From assembly GCF_003946275.1 (NCBI RefSeq), contig NZ_RHNQ01000025.1, positions 1-36,454 of the forward strand: a DNA stretch of 36,454 nucleotides, written 5' to 3'. A program made the translations under genes and the position numbers. A model generated the notes under the pieces. That model ran no database searches, had not been told where the DNA came from, and saw only the letters and a program-made list of their open reading frames with translations. This DNA is from Loigolactobacillus backii. Its GTDB lineage: Bacteria > Bacillota > Bacilli > Lactobacillales > Lactobacillaceae. Below are positions 23,567 to 32,582 of the stretch, piece after piece; within the stretch, counting starts at the first letter, position 1, and each line of letters opens with the position of its first letter.

Positions 23567-23605
23567 ATAGGGACAAAAAATGGTGGCAACGCCGTTTGTC
23601 CCTAT
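23567..23605 (+). terminator. Terminator-like hairpin between nrdE and nrdF
   Basis: ATAGGGACAAA ... TTTGTCCCTAT with an inner GGC-AAC-GCC, followed by TCTTTTTAG. The stem is strong. Its position inside an operon suggests partial termination or mRNA processing that tunes the NrdE:NrdF ratio. Confidence 0.7.
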
Positions 23606-23656
23606 TCTTTTTAGAGTAACTAATCTACTCCGCGACAGATGGAAAGGAAGTTTCAC

Positions 23657-24646
23657 ATGACGGAAAGATATGACGCAATTAACTGGAATGCCGTTTCCGA
23701 TGCAATTGATAAAGCAACTTGGGAAAAATTAACCGAACAATTTTGGTTAGACACCCGAATTCCCGTTTCCAACGATTTAGATGACTGGCGCACCTTAGAT
23801 GATACCCACCAATGGCTTGTTGGCCACGTTTTTGGCGGTTTGACGCTTTTAGACACTTTGCAATCACAAGATGGCTTAGCTGCCTTGCGCCAAGATGTGC
23901 GGACACCCCATGAAACAGCCGTTTTAAATAACATCCAGTTTATGGAATCAGTCCACGCTAAGAGTTATTCAACTATTTTTTCAACCTTGAATACACCTGA
24001 CCAAATTAGCGAAATTTTCGACTGGAGTGACACCGAAGAATACTTACAAAATAAGGCTTCTTGGATCTACGACATTTATCGTGATACCACCGTTGATCCT
24101 TTGAAGAAAAAAGTGGCCAACGTCTTCCTTGAAACGTGCCTCTTTTACTCTGGTTTCTACACCCCACTATTTTATCTGGGCAATAATAAATTAGCCAACG
24201 TGGCCGAAATTATTAAATTAATTCTGCGGGACGAATCAGTTCACGGCACCTACATTGGTTACAAATTCCAGTTAGGTTTCAACCAACTTTCCAAAAATGA
24301 ACAAGATAGTATGCGCGATTGGTTATACGACTTCATGTATAAACTTTACGCTAATGAAGAGAAATACACCCATTTACTTTACGATCAAGTTGGTTGGACC
24401 GAAGACGTTTTGACCTTTGTGCGTTATAACGCCAATAAAGCGTTGATGAATCTAGGCCAGTCGGCGCTTTTTCCTGACACAGAGGCCGACGTCAACCCGA
24501 TCGTCATGAACGGAATTTCAACTTCCACAGCTAACCACGACTTCTTCTCGCAAGTTGGTAATGGTTACCGCCTCGGCCAAGTTGAGGCCATGAAAGACGA
24601 CGATTATTCAGTCGGTGCACCAAAAGAACCAAAACCAAAAGACTAA
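23657..24646 (+). CDS. nrdF: Class Ib ribonucleoside-diphosphate reductase beta subunit
   Basis: A 329-residue ferritin-like subunit that holds the dimetal centre and tyrosyl radical. Ligand helices are visible at FMESVHAKSYS (Glu and His) and LRDESVHGTYIGYK (Glu and His), with the tyrosine-bearing helix ETCLFYSGFYTPL between. The start is the ATG at 23657, preceded by AAAGGAAG; an earlier ATG at 23639 lies within the ribosome binding site. No nrdI (flavodoxin needed for manganese loading) is present in the window. The unit ends with a large nested palindrome. Confidence 0.97.
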   Translation: MTERYDAINWNAVSDAIDKATWEKLTEQFWLDTRIPVSNDLDDWRTLDDTHQWLVGHVFGGLTLLDTLQSQDGLAALRQDVRTPHETAVLNNIQFMESVHAKSYSTIFSTLNTPDQISEIFDWSDTEEYLQNKASWIYDIYRDTTVDPLKKKVANVFLETCLFYSGFYTPLFYLGNNKLANVAEIIKLILRDESVHGTYIGYKFQLGFNQLSKNEQDSMRDWLYDFMYKLYANEEKYTHLLYDQVGWTEDVLTFVRYNANKALMNLGQSALFPDTEADVNPIVMNGISTSTANHDFFSQVGNGYRLGQVEAMKDDDYSVGAPKEPKPKD

Positions 24647-24656
24647 AAGATAACAC

Positions 24657-24747
24657 AAAAGCAGTACTGCAACTTTGAAGCGTCCTACACCATTAGACTT
24701 AACTGTCTAATAATATCGGACGCTTCTTCTTTTGCAGTACTGCTTTT
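24657..24747. terminator. Nested 90-bp palindromic terminator after nrdF
   Basis: Three stacked stems: AAAAGCAGTACTGCAA / TTGCAGTACTGCTTTT outside, GAAGCGTCC / GGACGCTTC in the middle and ATTAGAC / GTCTAAT inside. A T-run follows on both strands. Confidence 0.8.
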
Positions 24748-24883
24748 TATGATTATTTTATTTAATTCGTTAATCGATTAGGCCTAGTCAGAAAAATTTA
24801 TTTTTGTCGGTATTTTTCTGCTTAACCTGGGTGAAAAATACTTGAAAGAGCAACTTCCTGTACCTTTTCCACCACTCGATAAA

Positions 24884-25249
24884 TTAAACGTTCAATTCAG
24901 CGCTAATATCAACAATATTAACGTTAGGATCCATTTGTTCACTTTCACTAGATAAACTTAGCGTGTTCAGGCGCGGATTAACGTCCAATTTCATATTTTC
25001 ATCTAAATAGGTTTTGGAATATGGTTTGATGTTAATTGGGCCGACAGTACTATCAATTGTTCCACCGTACTCGTCACCAATCGCTTCGTCCTGATCAACA
25101 ACTAATAACCGGTAGCTCAGATTAAGTGCGCACGAGCCAAGCTTTGAATATTTGCCGACACCATCATCCAAATCAAGAATCAATTTCTTATCGGCGCCTA
25201 AATAATTTGCCAATTTCTGCTTTGCTGCATCCGTAATTGTTAATTTCAT
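24884..25249 (-). CDS. HesB/IscA-like iron-sulfur biosynthesis family protein (YqkB type)
   Basis: A 121-residue protein with the Fe-S_biosyn fold: MKLTITDAAKQKLANYL is the typical N-terminus, followed by a beta-rich core (LILDLDDGVGKYSKLGSC). Only one cysteine (C40) is present. True A-type carriers use three, so an iron-sulfur transfer role is doubtful and the function is unknown. This cysteine-poor subfamily is common in lactobacilli. The ATG at 25249 follows AAAGGAG at 9 bases. It stands alone between nrdF and mprF. Confidence 0.8.
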   Translation of the reverse strand: MKLTITDAAKQKLANYLGADKKLILDLDDGVGKYSKLGSCALNLSYRLLVVDQDEAIGDEYGGTIDSTVGPINIKPYSKTYLDENMKLDVNPRLNTLSLSSESEQMDPNVNIVDISAELNV

Positions 25250-25455
25250 CAACCAACACTCCTTTGCTTTTTTAATACCTCACAAATTATATTGTACGCA
25301 ATTTATTATTGAATACAACCAATTTGCTTAGTTGTGAAGTTTGCTCCTAAATTACCGTAACTGTATTTGAACCTCAGCGCTATCTCATAAGATTGAGCTT
25401 TCTTAAACACTTTCACCGTAATTTCAGTCTACGATTTTTAACACCTAAAAAGCAA

Positions 25456-28143
25456 CTATTGTGTTTTATCACGCGATTTTCGCGGTAAATGCTTGCCCAG
25501 GCCACTACGCAAATCGGCCAACGTTTCATCTGGTCCCTTGCGTTGTTCTACCCGTAAAAAGCGTGGAATAAGCAATAAATGACGGTGTTTGGGCGCCTTA
25601 ACCTTCTGATTAACCACCAACATAATCTGTAACAGGACAAACAAAATAGAACTGTGTTTACTGTAAGCAATGTATTTGGGTATCCACTGGGTCACGTACT
25701 TATTTTTATAAGCACGCAGGCCTTGGAACCCATAAAAACGGTAGCCGTACTCGTAAACCAGGTGTGCTAGTCGTTCTTGAATAAAGCTGTACTTAGAAAC
25801 GCCAACGTTCGCAAGTGGCGCGTTCCCAAGGTCAAACGATTGATAATCTTGTGCCTGACCCTCTTGAAATAAATGAATGAAAACCTCATCCATTATTCCT
25901 GAAGGCGCCGACTTCAAATGGCGCATTAAATCAATCGAAAGAACACCGTTACTCATTGGCATCAAATTGGCGAAGGCGACCCACTGACCATTCTTATCAC
26001 TAATTACCGCGATTGGCGTGCGATTCAGATAATATTCATCAAAAAAGCCTAAAGAAAAGCCTTCTTCATGCCGTCCATCCAGCCAGCTATCAGAAATTCG
26101 GCGTAGTTTCGCGAATTGCTCGGCCGTGTACGGTGGTTGAATCAGTTGGAATTGATAGCCTTCGCGATTGAATTTGTTCATCAAAGTACGCTCGGCCTTA
26201 CGCTTTTTACCACTTAACGAAAAGTCCGCCAACCGAACGTAGCCTTCTTCACCAATCTTAATGAAGTCGTACCCAATCTCATGTAATTGCATCGTTAGTT
26301 CACTAGAAATTTCGTAAAATACGAGGCTAAAACCGAGACTATCCGCATCATCCATAAACTTTTCAATAGCGGTAGTTAACACTTGGGGATTACCGACTGG
26401 CTCCCCCATAACAATCAGTCGATTGGCCTTTTGCTGGTACATGAACATGACTTGATCTTCACCATCAACTTGGTAGAAATAAAGCTCCTTATCGCGTAAA
26501 TAAGCCAAGTGCGAAACCTCGTTACCACCAAATTTTTTAATCAACTGATGAACACGCTGTTCATCAAAAGCCGCGGCCAGTTGGCGCCGGGAATAAGTTA
26601 AATACTGATAAATAACCAATAACGCTAAGGCCGCAATCAGCATGCCAATAAAACCAGTGATCCACAAACGTTCCGACGGGAAAAATAACGCGGTTGGTAC
26701 CTTGTGAACGTGGTGCGGCGATTGAGGCAGATTATAAACCCCAACAATTGTGTAAACAATGAAGGATCCAGCAAATAAAACCCAATCAAATAGAGTACTT
26801 CCCCACGACAAAGCCATTTTTTCACGGTATAACTCATGCTTGCTAAAAATCGTTGCGATTAAGATCACGCCAAGTAATAGCGCCATTTTCCATGAAAAAT
26901 CACGCCACAACGTGTTAAGAATCGCAACTACCAGTAAAATCAAAGTTGGATAGTAGGCACGTTGTACCTTAGCCGCAATCCCCCGCGCAAATCCCAGTAG
27001 TAAGAAAGCCATAATGATATTCGTAACCTGATCTAAGAAAACAAAGGTATACGGGTAAAGACGAGCAAATAAACGGTTATTTAGCGCAAAATTAGGTACC
27101 GTCGAAAGAATTAAGAGCATTACGCCAGAGAAATATAGGAAGATCACTAAAATACCGTGGGCTGTCTTCTGGAGTACTAATTTTGGCAATCCCTGCAAAA
27201 AGGTGTTCAGTCGTTGTCCAGCATCCTGAATAAAAAGAAAAACACCCACTAAAAACGGAAAAATATAGTAAAACAGACGGTAGAATAAGAGCCAAATAAC
27301 TGCCGTCGAACGATCAACGCCGATAAAGCCCAACCCGATAATCATAAAAACATCAAAAGTTCCCAAACCACCAGGTAGCATGGAAACAACGCCAATCACC
27401 GAAGCAATCGCAAATAAGGGAACCACATTAGGTAAATTGACCGGAACCTTAAGTAAGTAACCAATAAAGACAAAGAAGAGTACACAAAAACCCCATTCAA
27501 AACTTGAGCCAATCGTCAAACGTAGCTCACGCCGGAGTGGTAAATCAGCAAAGAACTTAGAATCCCGCAAATGAGTGACTAGCATCAACAATGGAAAATA
27601 AAGCCCACCACCAACTAACCAAATCCAATAATGACCATAGACTGAGCCTACATTAAACCCAAAAATTAAGCCTAGTGAAACCAGACATAATAACGACAAA
27701 CCAGATAGTAGGAATAAAGCAATTTTTGAGATAGCAAACACAACCTGCTTGTGGGTTGCCTGTTTACTATAAAAATTAGCCCGTAAAGTTGCCCCTAAAA
27801 AGCCACCAAAGCCCGCAATATTCGTAAAGGTATTGACAATCCAACCAGATTTAACGATATACCGCTTTTTATATTCGCCTGGTAGAAATTGGACAATGGT
27901 AAAATCATAATTTAGCATGGGCAAAACAGCCACAAAACCAGCAACTAACATTAATAAAAGTGTGCCTGGATCTTGCGTGGCCAGACTTGCTCGTAGTTGG
28001 CGACCATTTAACTGCCGGCTGATGTTACCAATCTCAAAAATAACGAATACTAACATTGATAAAACAAACAGTGATTTTAAAATAGTTAATCGCTTCTCGA
28101 TAAATGCTAATACACGCCGAAAAAGTACTCTAAGTTTCTTCAA
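25456..28143 (-). CDS. mprF: Phosphatidylglycerol lysyltransferase/flippase MprF
   Basis: An 895-residue polytopic membrane protein. Residues about 15-510 hold some 13-14 hydrophobic segments, including the flippase domain (GLGTFDVFMIIGLGF near 260-275). The C-terminal third is a soluble DUF2156 aminoacyl-transferase domain (FGGNEVSHLAYLRDKELYFY onward). MprF moves lysine or another amino acid from charged tRNA onto phosphatidylglycerol and flips the product, lowering negative surface charge and giving resistance to cationic peptides. The start is TTG at 28143; GGTGG lies 7 bases upstream. It is a single-gene unit. No clear terminator is seen in the 200 bases before the next gene. Confidence 0.94.
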   Translation of the reverse strand: MKKLRVLFRRVLAFIEKRLTILKSLFVLSMLVFVIFEIGNISRQLNGRQLRASLATQDPGTLLLMLVAGFVAVLPMLNYDFTIVQFLPGEYKKRYIVKSGWIVNTFTNIAGFGGFLGATLRANFYSKQATHKQVVFAISKIALFLLSGLSLLCLVSLGLIFGFNVGSVYGHYWIWLVGGGLYFPLLMLVTHLRDSKFFADLPLRRELRLTIGSSFEWGFCVLFFVFIGYLLKVPVNLPNVVPLFAIASVIGVVSMLPGGLGTFDVFMIIGLGFIGVDRSTAVIWLLFYRLFYYIFPFLVGVFLFIQDAGQRLNTFLQGLPKLVLQKTAHGILVIFLYFSGVMLLILSTVPNFALNNRLFARLYPYTFVFLDQVTNIIMAFLLLGFARGIAAKVQRAYYPTLILLVVAILNTLWRDFSWKMALLLGVILIATIFSKHELYREKMALSWGSTLFDWVLFAGSFIVYTIVGVYNLPQSPHHVHKVPTALFFPSERLWITGFIGMLIAALALLVIYQYLTYSRRQLAAAFDEQRVHQLIKKFGGNEVSHLAYLRDKELYFYQVDGEDQVMFMYQQKANRLIVMGEPVGNPQVLTTAIEKFMDDADSLGFSLVFYEISSELTMQLHEIGYDFIKIGEEGYVRLADFSLSGKKRKAERTLMNKFNREGYQFQLIQPPYTAEQFAKLRRISDSWLDGRHEEGFSLGFFDEYYLNRTPIAVISDKNGQWVAFANLMPMSNGVLSIDLMRHLKSAPSGIMDEVFIHLFQEGQAQDYQSFDLGNAPLANVGVSKYSFIQERLAHLVYEYGYRFYGFQGLRAYKNKYVTQWIPKYIAYSKHSSILFVLLQIMLVVNQKVKAPKHRHLLLIPRFLRVEQRKGPDETLADLRSGLGKHLPRKSRDKTQ

Positions 28144-28672
28144 ACCTAATCCACCCGCTCCTTCTTGTCATGCATCTATTATCGCAATAAGTTCGCTAGT
28201 TTTCAACAAACCCGCTTGTAGTTTAACTAAAAACCAGTTAAGTTTTGCGTAGTAAGCCAAAGTAACGAATGCTTCGCACAACAACTACTTTAGCAATTAA
28301 GATTACCTGTATTGCGAAATAAGATGATTGTGTTTTAACGCGTTGCTACTAATTTATCTGCCGAATGCATTTAGAATGCACCACTAAACTAAAGCTACTT
28401 TCGTAAGTGGCTCTATTTTAAATATCCGGCAAACAAACTTGAATTTATCTTATCACCTAAAATAGTTATTTTACCTTTCATTCAATCATGCTACTATTAA
28501 ATTAGTAATGATAGTTTTCAAAATTGGTCAATCACCAGGCTTCAAAAATGGGAACGAACTGCGTGTAAGACTGATTTTGGATTGAACAAAGACCATTTTC
28601 GTTCAACGACGGTTCAGTTAACCACCGTTATTTGGCGAAAAACAACAATAATTTTATTTGGAGGAATAAATT
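28144..28672. other. Intergenic region between divergent mprF and lipoprotein gene
   Basis: About 530 bases without a gene. It should contain both promoters, but I see no convincing -35/-10 pair. Short inverted repeats occur, for example TTAACT-N7-AGTTAA near 28225-28245. No full copy of the palindromic family is present. Confidence 0.4.
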
Positions 28673-29359
28673 ATGAAAAAATTGGTTAGTTTAGGCATCA
28701 TCACGCTATCCACTCTCACCTTAGCAGCATGTGGCCATAATGACTCGGCGGACAAGGATAGCGCCTCACATTCTGAAAGCATCGTAAAAATGAACAGCGC
28801 TTCACGTGCCAAAGCAAAATCAATAAGTAGCGCCAAAAAAATGTCCCGTAATGCAAAAAAAGAGGCCACAGCGGCTTCAAAAGAGTCTAGAAAAGCAGCG
28901 GCTGCCGCACAATCGGCCGCAGCAATTAGTAGCTCAGCACAAAATTCGCAGAGCGCGGCAAAACAACAAAACATGATGCAAAATAATGCTAACGATAGTT
29001 CTAATAACAAAGTTAATAATAATTCAAATGCCGCTAGTTCTGCTTATTCCGCAAGTAGCTCAAGTACACCAGCAACGCAAAACACCAACACGATTAGTAG
29101 CCCCCAGCAGGCCGAAGCCGCCGTAGTAGCCAAAGTTGGCAACGGCGATCAAAGCGATCCAATAACTTGGACCTACATGGCCAGCGGTGACAACAAAATG
29201 CTGACCGACCCCAACGGCAACTCCTATTACTGGATTCGTGGCGAACGCCGCTCGGCCATTGAAGCGTACCAAAAATCAGGTGCCGGCTCGTACGACGGCC
29301 TAGATTACTACGTTTACCCGAATGGTACTGTGGTTAACCGAGATAGTACAGGGTTTTAG
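28673..29359 (+). CDS. Putative lipoprotein with Ser/Ala/Asn-rich linker
   Basis: A 228-residue protein. The signal peptide MKKLVSLGIITLSTLTLAAC ends in a lipobox LAAC with the lipidated C20. Residues about 25-145 are low complexity (Ser, Ala, Lys, then Asn), which looks like a wall-spanning linker. The C-terminal 80 residues form a compact domain: AEAAVVAKVGNGDQSDPITW, followed by DPNGNSYYWIRGERRSAIEA and YYVYPNGTVVNRD. I do not recognise this domain. The ATG follows TTGGAGGAATAAATT, a strong ribosome binding site. It is a single gene with a terminator. Confidence 0.85.
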   Translation: MKKLVSLGIITLSTLTLAACGHNDSADKDSASHSESIVKMNSASRAKAKSISSAKKMSRNAKKEATAASKESRKAAAAAQSAAAISSSAQNSQSAAKQQNMMQNNANDSSNNKVNNNSNAASSAYSASSSSTPATQNTNTISSPQQAEAAVVAKVGNGDQSDPITWTYMASGDNKMLTDPNGNSYYWIRGERRSAIEAYQKSGAGSYDGLDYYVYPNGTVVNRDSTGF

Positions 29360-29526
29360 CTTACTGAACGTTTAGTTATCATAAATCATAATCAGTTTAG
29401 TTGTTCAAATAAAAAAATTCCGACCCTTTTTTCGCGCTAATAACAATTCTCTTATTCTTTAAACTTCTTCACATTTAATGATGCGTCTAAGTAAAAAGCT
29501 GTTCTTTTTTAATTTAGATCTACCTT

Positions 29527-29558
29527 CTGGTATTAACAAATAACTAATACCAGTTTTT
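29527..29558 (+). terminator. Terminator of the lipoprotein gene
   Basis: CTGGTATTA-N9-TAATACCAG is followed by TTTTTATTT. It lies about 170 bases past the stop; the stretch between holds nothing I can name. Confidence 0.8.
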
Positions 29559-29576
29559 ATTTCGAATTAATCAAAA

Positions 29577-29606
29577 AAGACCTCCCAAAATTACTTGGCA
29601 GATCTT
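29577..29606 (-). terminator. Terminator of rplJL
   Basis: On the minus strand AAGATCTGCC...GGGAGGTCTT is followed by TTTTGATT. The stem has a mismatch and a G-U pair. Confidence 0.7.
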
Positions 29607-29701
29607 TTAACAGTAAACCAAATCATACTCCAAAACTTTTAAATCACTTATCGCAATCAAAGTTAGACGTATTTGGTCTCCTTCAAATAAATGTTAATTT
29701 A

Positions 29702-30070
29702 TTATTTAACGGTAACTTCAGCGCCGGCTTCTTCAAGCTTAGCCTTAAGTTCGTTAGCTTCGTCTTCAGAAACGCCTTCTTTGATAACTGTAGGAGCGTT
29801 ATCAACCATATCTTTAGCGTCTTTCAAACCAGCACCCGTGATTTCACGAACTGCTTTGATTGCTTTGATCTTAGCTGAACCACCAGAAGTAAGTTCAACG
29901 TCAAATTCAGTTTGTGCAGCAGCAGTGTCTCCGCCAGCAGCACCTGCAGCAGCTACTGGAGCAGCAGCGCTAACACCAAATTCGTCTTCAATTGCTTTAA
30001 CTAAGTCGTTTAATTCAAGGATTGTTGCGTCTTTTAATTGTGCAACGATTGCATCTGTATCTAATGCCAT
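29702..30070 (-). CDS. rplL: 50S ribosomal protein L7/L12
   Basis: A 122-residue stalk protein present in several copies per ribosome, which recruits translation factors. The N-terminal dimerisation domain [20 protein letters not shown], an Ala/Gly-rich hinge (about 35-50) and the C-terminal factor-binding domain ([20 protein letters not shown]) are all present. The ATG at 30070 follows GAGGAAAACGAAC; the frame extending to 30118 is non-family. It is downstream of rplJ with a 150-base gap containing a long hairpin. Confidence 0.98.
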   Translation of the reverse strand: MALDTDAIVAQLKDATILELNDLVKAIEDEFGVSAAAPVAAAGAAGGDTAAAQTEFDVELTSGGSAKIKAIKAVREITGAGLKDAKDMVDNAPTVIKEGVSEDEANELKAKLEEAGAEVTVK

Positions 30071-30133
30071 GTTCGTTTTCCTCCTCAGGAATAATTGATT
30101 AGCTTTTATTTTTAACAAAAGCTTTGGATTTTC

Positions 30134-30190
30134 GGAGGATGACTACCTGAACTCCAGCAAAAAAGTGCCTGGGTTCAGCAGCATCCTTCC
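30134..30190 (-). promoter_or_regulatory. Long intercistronic hairpin between rplJ and rplL
   Basis: On the minus strand GGAAGGATG pairs with CATCCTCC, and CTGAACCCAGGC with GCTGGAGTTCAG inside it. No T-run follows, so it is not a typical terminator. It may be a processing or stability structure that raises L12 relative to L10. Confidence 0.6.
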
Positions 30191-30223
30191 GTAAAACTAA
30201 TTGTCAGTTAACCTAACAATATT

Positions 30224-30736
30224 TTATTCAGCATCAGCGCCGTCTTCAGGCTTTGCGTCAGCAACTGCTTTAACTGCGTAAGCAACGTTGCGAACTGGAG
30301 CTTGTAAGACAGAAAGCAACATTGATAATAAGCCATCGCGATCTGGTAACTTGGACAAATCAGTGATTTGGTCTAAGCTAGCAACTTTACCTTCGATTAA
30401 ACCGCCTTTGATTTCCAAAGCGTCGGCTGTTTCGGCAAACTTAGCAATGATCCGGGCTGGGGCAACAACGTCTTCATTTGAAAAGGCAACTGCTGTAGGA
30501 CCAACAAAGGTATCATCCAAACCTTCAAAACCTGCTTTATCAGCCGCACGACGTAAAATCGTGTTTTTGATAACGTGTAATTCAACATCTGCATCACGTA
30601 ATTGCTTACGTAACTCAGTATCTTGCGCAACTGTTAAGCCACGAGAATCAACGATAACGGCCGAAGCCGCATTTTTAAAGCGATCAGTAACTGTATCAAC
30701 AACTTTTGCTTTTTGAGCAATAACTGCTTCACTCAC
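30224..30736 (-). CDS. rplJ: 50S ribosomal protein L10
   Basis: A 170-residue protein that anchors the L12 stalk to 23S rRNA. The start is GTG at 30736 ([14 protein letters not shown]), preceded by a perfect AGGAGGTG 8 bases upstream; the frame extending to 30778 lies in the leader. Typical motifs are [21 protein letters not shown] and [12 protein letters not shown]. The C-terminal helix that binds L12 is present, ending in an acidic tail (KPEDGADAE). It is first in the rplJL operon. Confidence 0.97.
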   Translation of the reverse strand: MSEAVIAQKAKVVDTVTDRFKNAASAVIVDSRGLTVAQDTELRKQLRDADVELHVIKNTILRRAADKAGFEGLDDTFVGPTAVAFSNEDVVAPARIIAKFAETADALEIKGGLIEGKVASLDQITDLSKLPDRDGLLSMLLSVLQAPVRNVAYAVKAVADAKPEDGADAE

Positions 30737-30749
30737 GAGTATTTCACCT

Positions 30750-30920
30750 CCTGAAATTATTTGGTGACCAAATGCCACCAGGGGCTTTCTCCTAAATAAA
30801 AAACGCTGTGCCTAAGGACACAACGCCGATTGAGAGTCTGCTAAAAACCGTACAAACTTTCTCCTCGGCGGGCCGCTTATAAATAAGCATTTAAGGTAAA
30901 CACCTGAGTCTTAGGTAGAA
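30750..30920 (-). promoter_or_regulatory. L10 leader (rplJL attenuator)
   Basis: The transcript between the promoter and rplJ carries the conserved L10-leader layout. A GGCCCGCCGAGG segment (about 30877-30866) is part of the L10(L12)4 binding region. A hairpin GCGTTGTGTCC-TTAG-GCACAGCG followed by TTTTTT (about 30826-30800) is a terminator. In Firmicutes such leaders let the free L10-L12 complex shut off the operon. Confidence 0.85.
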
Positions 30921-30936
30921 ATAATAACCGTTTATA

Positions 30937-30965
30937 AATATAGCATATTCCAGTCATCCGGTCAA
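30937..30965 (-). promoter_or_regulatory. Promoter of rplJL
   Basis: On the minus strand -35 TTGACC, 17-base spacer, -10 TATATT, directly before the L10 leader. Confidence 0.8.
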
Positions 30966-31093
30966 ATTTAGTTTTGAAAAGAAGTTCAGTAAAAGACGCT
31001 TATATTCCAGAATTGACCGTAAGAATGTTTTGAAAGGCGTGTTGTTTCAGCACCTTTTATAAAATTAACCCGAAACTAATCAAGAAAAATACC

Positions 31094-31178
31094 AACCCAG
31101 AGTGGGACAAAAGTCTGGGTTCACGTTCTAAAGCAATACTCGGAAATAATAAAAGGCTAGGATTTTTGTCCCGGCCTT
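31094..31178. repeat. GGGACAAAA-type cruciform between rplA and rplJ
   Basis: AACCCAGA-N12-TCTGGGTT and AAGGC...GCCTT hairpins lie within a longer pairing of GGGACAAAA (31104 region) with TTTTTGTCCC (31163 region). Related GGGACAAA stems occur at 23569 and GGAACAAAA at 33765. It could end a transcript, but no gene ends here. Confidence 0.55.
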
Positions 31179-31224
31179 ATTTTATCATCAAAAACTACCT
31201 TTTATTTCACATTAACAATAAAAA

Positions 31225-31258
31225 AGAGTTACAACAAAAGTGAATTTGTCGCAACTCT
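31225..31258 (-). terminator. Terminator of rplKA
   Basis: On the minus strand AGAGTTGCGACAAA...TTTGTTGTAACTCT is followed by TTTTTATTG, about 20 bases past the rplA stop. It separates rplKA from rplJL. Confidence 0.85.
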
Positions 31259-31277
31259 ATTTTCATAACAGTTTTAA

Positions 31278-31976
31278 TTAAGCCTTAGCAAAAGAACCAA
31301 GATCAACGTGGACACCAGGTCCAAAAGTTGAAGTGACTGCTAAGCTTTGGATATAAGTACCCTTAGTTGAAGCGGGACGTGCCTTAATAATTGTATCTTG
31401 CAATGTCTGGAAGTTCTCTAATAATTTGTCATCAGCAAATGATACCTTACCAATTGGTGCGTGAACAATTCCAGCTTTGTCAACCCGGTAAGCAACTTGG
31501 CCTGCCTTGATGTCATTAACTGCTTTTGTTACGTCCATTGTTACAGTACCAGTCTTAGGGTTAGGCATTAAGCCTTTAGGTCCTAAGACACGGCCAAGAC
31601 GACCTACTTGAGCCATCATTGGTGGTGTTGCAACGGCAACGTCGAAATCTAACCAGCCGTCTTGGATCTTTTTAACAAGATCCTCGGCACCGACAATATC
31701 AGCACCGGCAGCCTTTGCAGCTTCGGCTTGTGGGCCTTGGGCAAAGACGATTACCTTTTGTGTTTTACCAGTACCATTTGGTAAAACAACGGCACCACGA
31801 ATTTGTTGATCAGCTTGTTTAGGATCAACGTTTAAACGATAAGCAACTTCGACAGTTGCGTCGAACTTGGCAAAGTCAACCTTTTTAACAAGTGCTACGG
31901 CGTCTTTTACGTCATAGTTTTTGTTAATATCAACTTGTTCCAAAGCTGCTGTATACTTTTTACTCTTTTTAGCCAT
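31278..31976 (-). CDS. rplA: 50S ribosomal protein L1
   Basis: A 232-residue protein of the L1 stalk at the E site, also a translational repressor of its own operon in many bacteria. The N-terminus [16 protein letters not shown] and [15 protein letters not shown] (about 130-145) are family signatures. The ATG at 31976 follows AAGGAGG; the seven residues of the longer frame come from the ribosome binding site region. It follows rplK after about 165 bases that include a candidate second L1-binding hairpin. Confidence 0.98.
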   Translation of the reverse strand: MAKKSKKYTAALEQVDINKNYDVKDAVALVKKVDFAKFDATVEVAYRLNVDPKQADQQIRGAVVLPNGTGKTQKVIVFAQGPQAEAAKAAGADIVGAEDLVKKIQDGWLDFDVAVATPPMMAQVGRLGRVLGPKGLMPNPKTGTVTMDVTKAVNDIKAGQVAYRVDKAGIVHAPIGKVSFADDKLLENFQTLQDTIIKARPASTKGTYIQSLAVTSTFGPGVHVDLGSFAKA

Positions 31977-31994
31977 TTGTGTTTTTCCTCCTTG

Positions 31995-32030
31995 CAAATG
32001 TGGTCACTGGGAGCGTATCCCTTCCACTTG
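31995..32030 (-). promoter_or_regulatory. Candidate L1-binding hairpin before rplA
   Basis: On the minus strand AGTGGAAGGGATACGCTCCC is followed by AGTGACCACATTTGCAAGGAGG. It shares the GTGG-AGG ... TGACCACAT ... AAGGAGG layout of the rplK leader. Confidence 0.5.
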
Positions 32031-32141
32031 ATTAGCCAATTTTCATTGAAAATCCGCACATGTACGTTTTTAATTAGGACCCGTTTTAAGAACTATTGAT
32101 TAGTATTTTATAACCAATCTAAGCATCTTTTACGGTACTCT

Positions 32142-32567
32142 TTAGTCTTTAACAGTAAAGCCCATTGAACGTGCTGTACCTTCAACCATGCGCATAGCAG
32201 ATTCAACATCTGACGCGTTTAGGTCTTGCATTTTTGTTGTAGCGATTTCACGTACTTGGTCTTTAGAAACTTCAGCGACCTTTTTCGTGTTTGGTTCGCC
32301 AGAACCGTGTTCAACACCAGCAGCCTTTTTAAGCAAAACAGCAGCAGGTGGGGTCTTAGTTACGAAATCGAATGAACGATCTTCATAAACACTGATCACA
32401 ACTGGAATTAACATGCCTGCTTGATCAGCAGTGCGTGCGTTAAATTCCTTAGTGAAGCCCATAATGTTAATACCTGCTTGTCCTAATGCTGGACCAACTG
32501 GTGGAGCCGGAGTTGCTTTACCGGCAGGAATCTGTAATTTTACAACGTTAACAACGTTTTTAGCCAC
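32142..32567 (-). CDS. rplK: 50S ribosomal protein L11
   Basis: A 141-residue protein of the GTPase-associated centre. The whole family pattern is present, including [20 protein letters not shown] near the N-terminus and [12 protein letters not shown] at the end. The start is GTG at 32567 (VAKNVVNVV), with AAGGAGG upstream; the frame extending to 32711 reads the leader. rplA follows. The gene is separated from nusG by an alpha/beta hydrolase gene and has its own promoter. Confidence 0.98.
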   Translation of the reverse strand: MAKNVVNVVKLQIPAGKATPAPPVGPALGQAGINIMGFTKEFNARTADQAGMLIPVVISVYEDRSFDFVTKTPPAAVLLKKAAGVEHGSGEPNTKKVAEVSKDQVREIATTKMQDLNASDVESAMRMVEGTARSMGFTVKD

Positions 32568-32582
32568 GAGACATAACCTCCT

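Noticed and set aside
28654-29010. 118-codon minus-strand open frame
   Set aside because: Antisense to the Ser/Ala-rich linker of the lipoprotein gene; no ribosome binding site.
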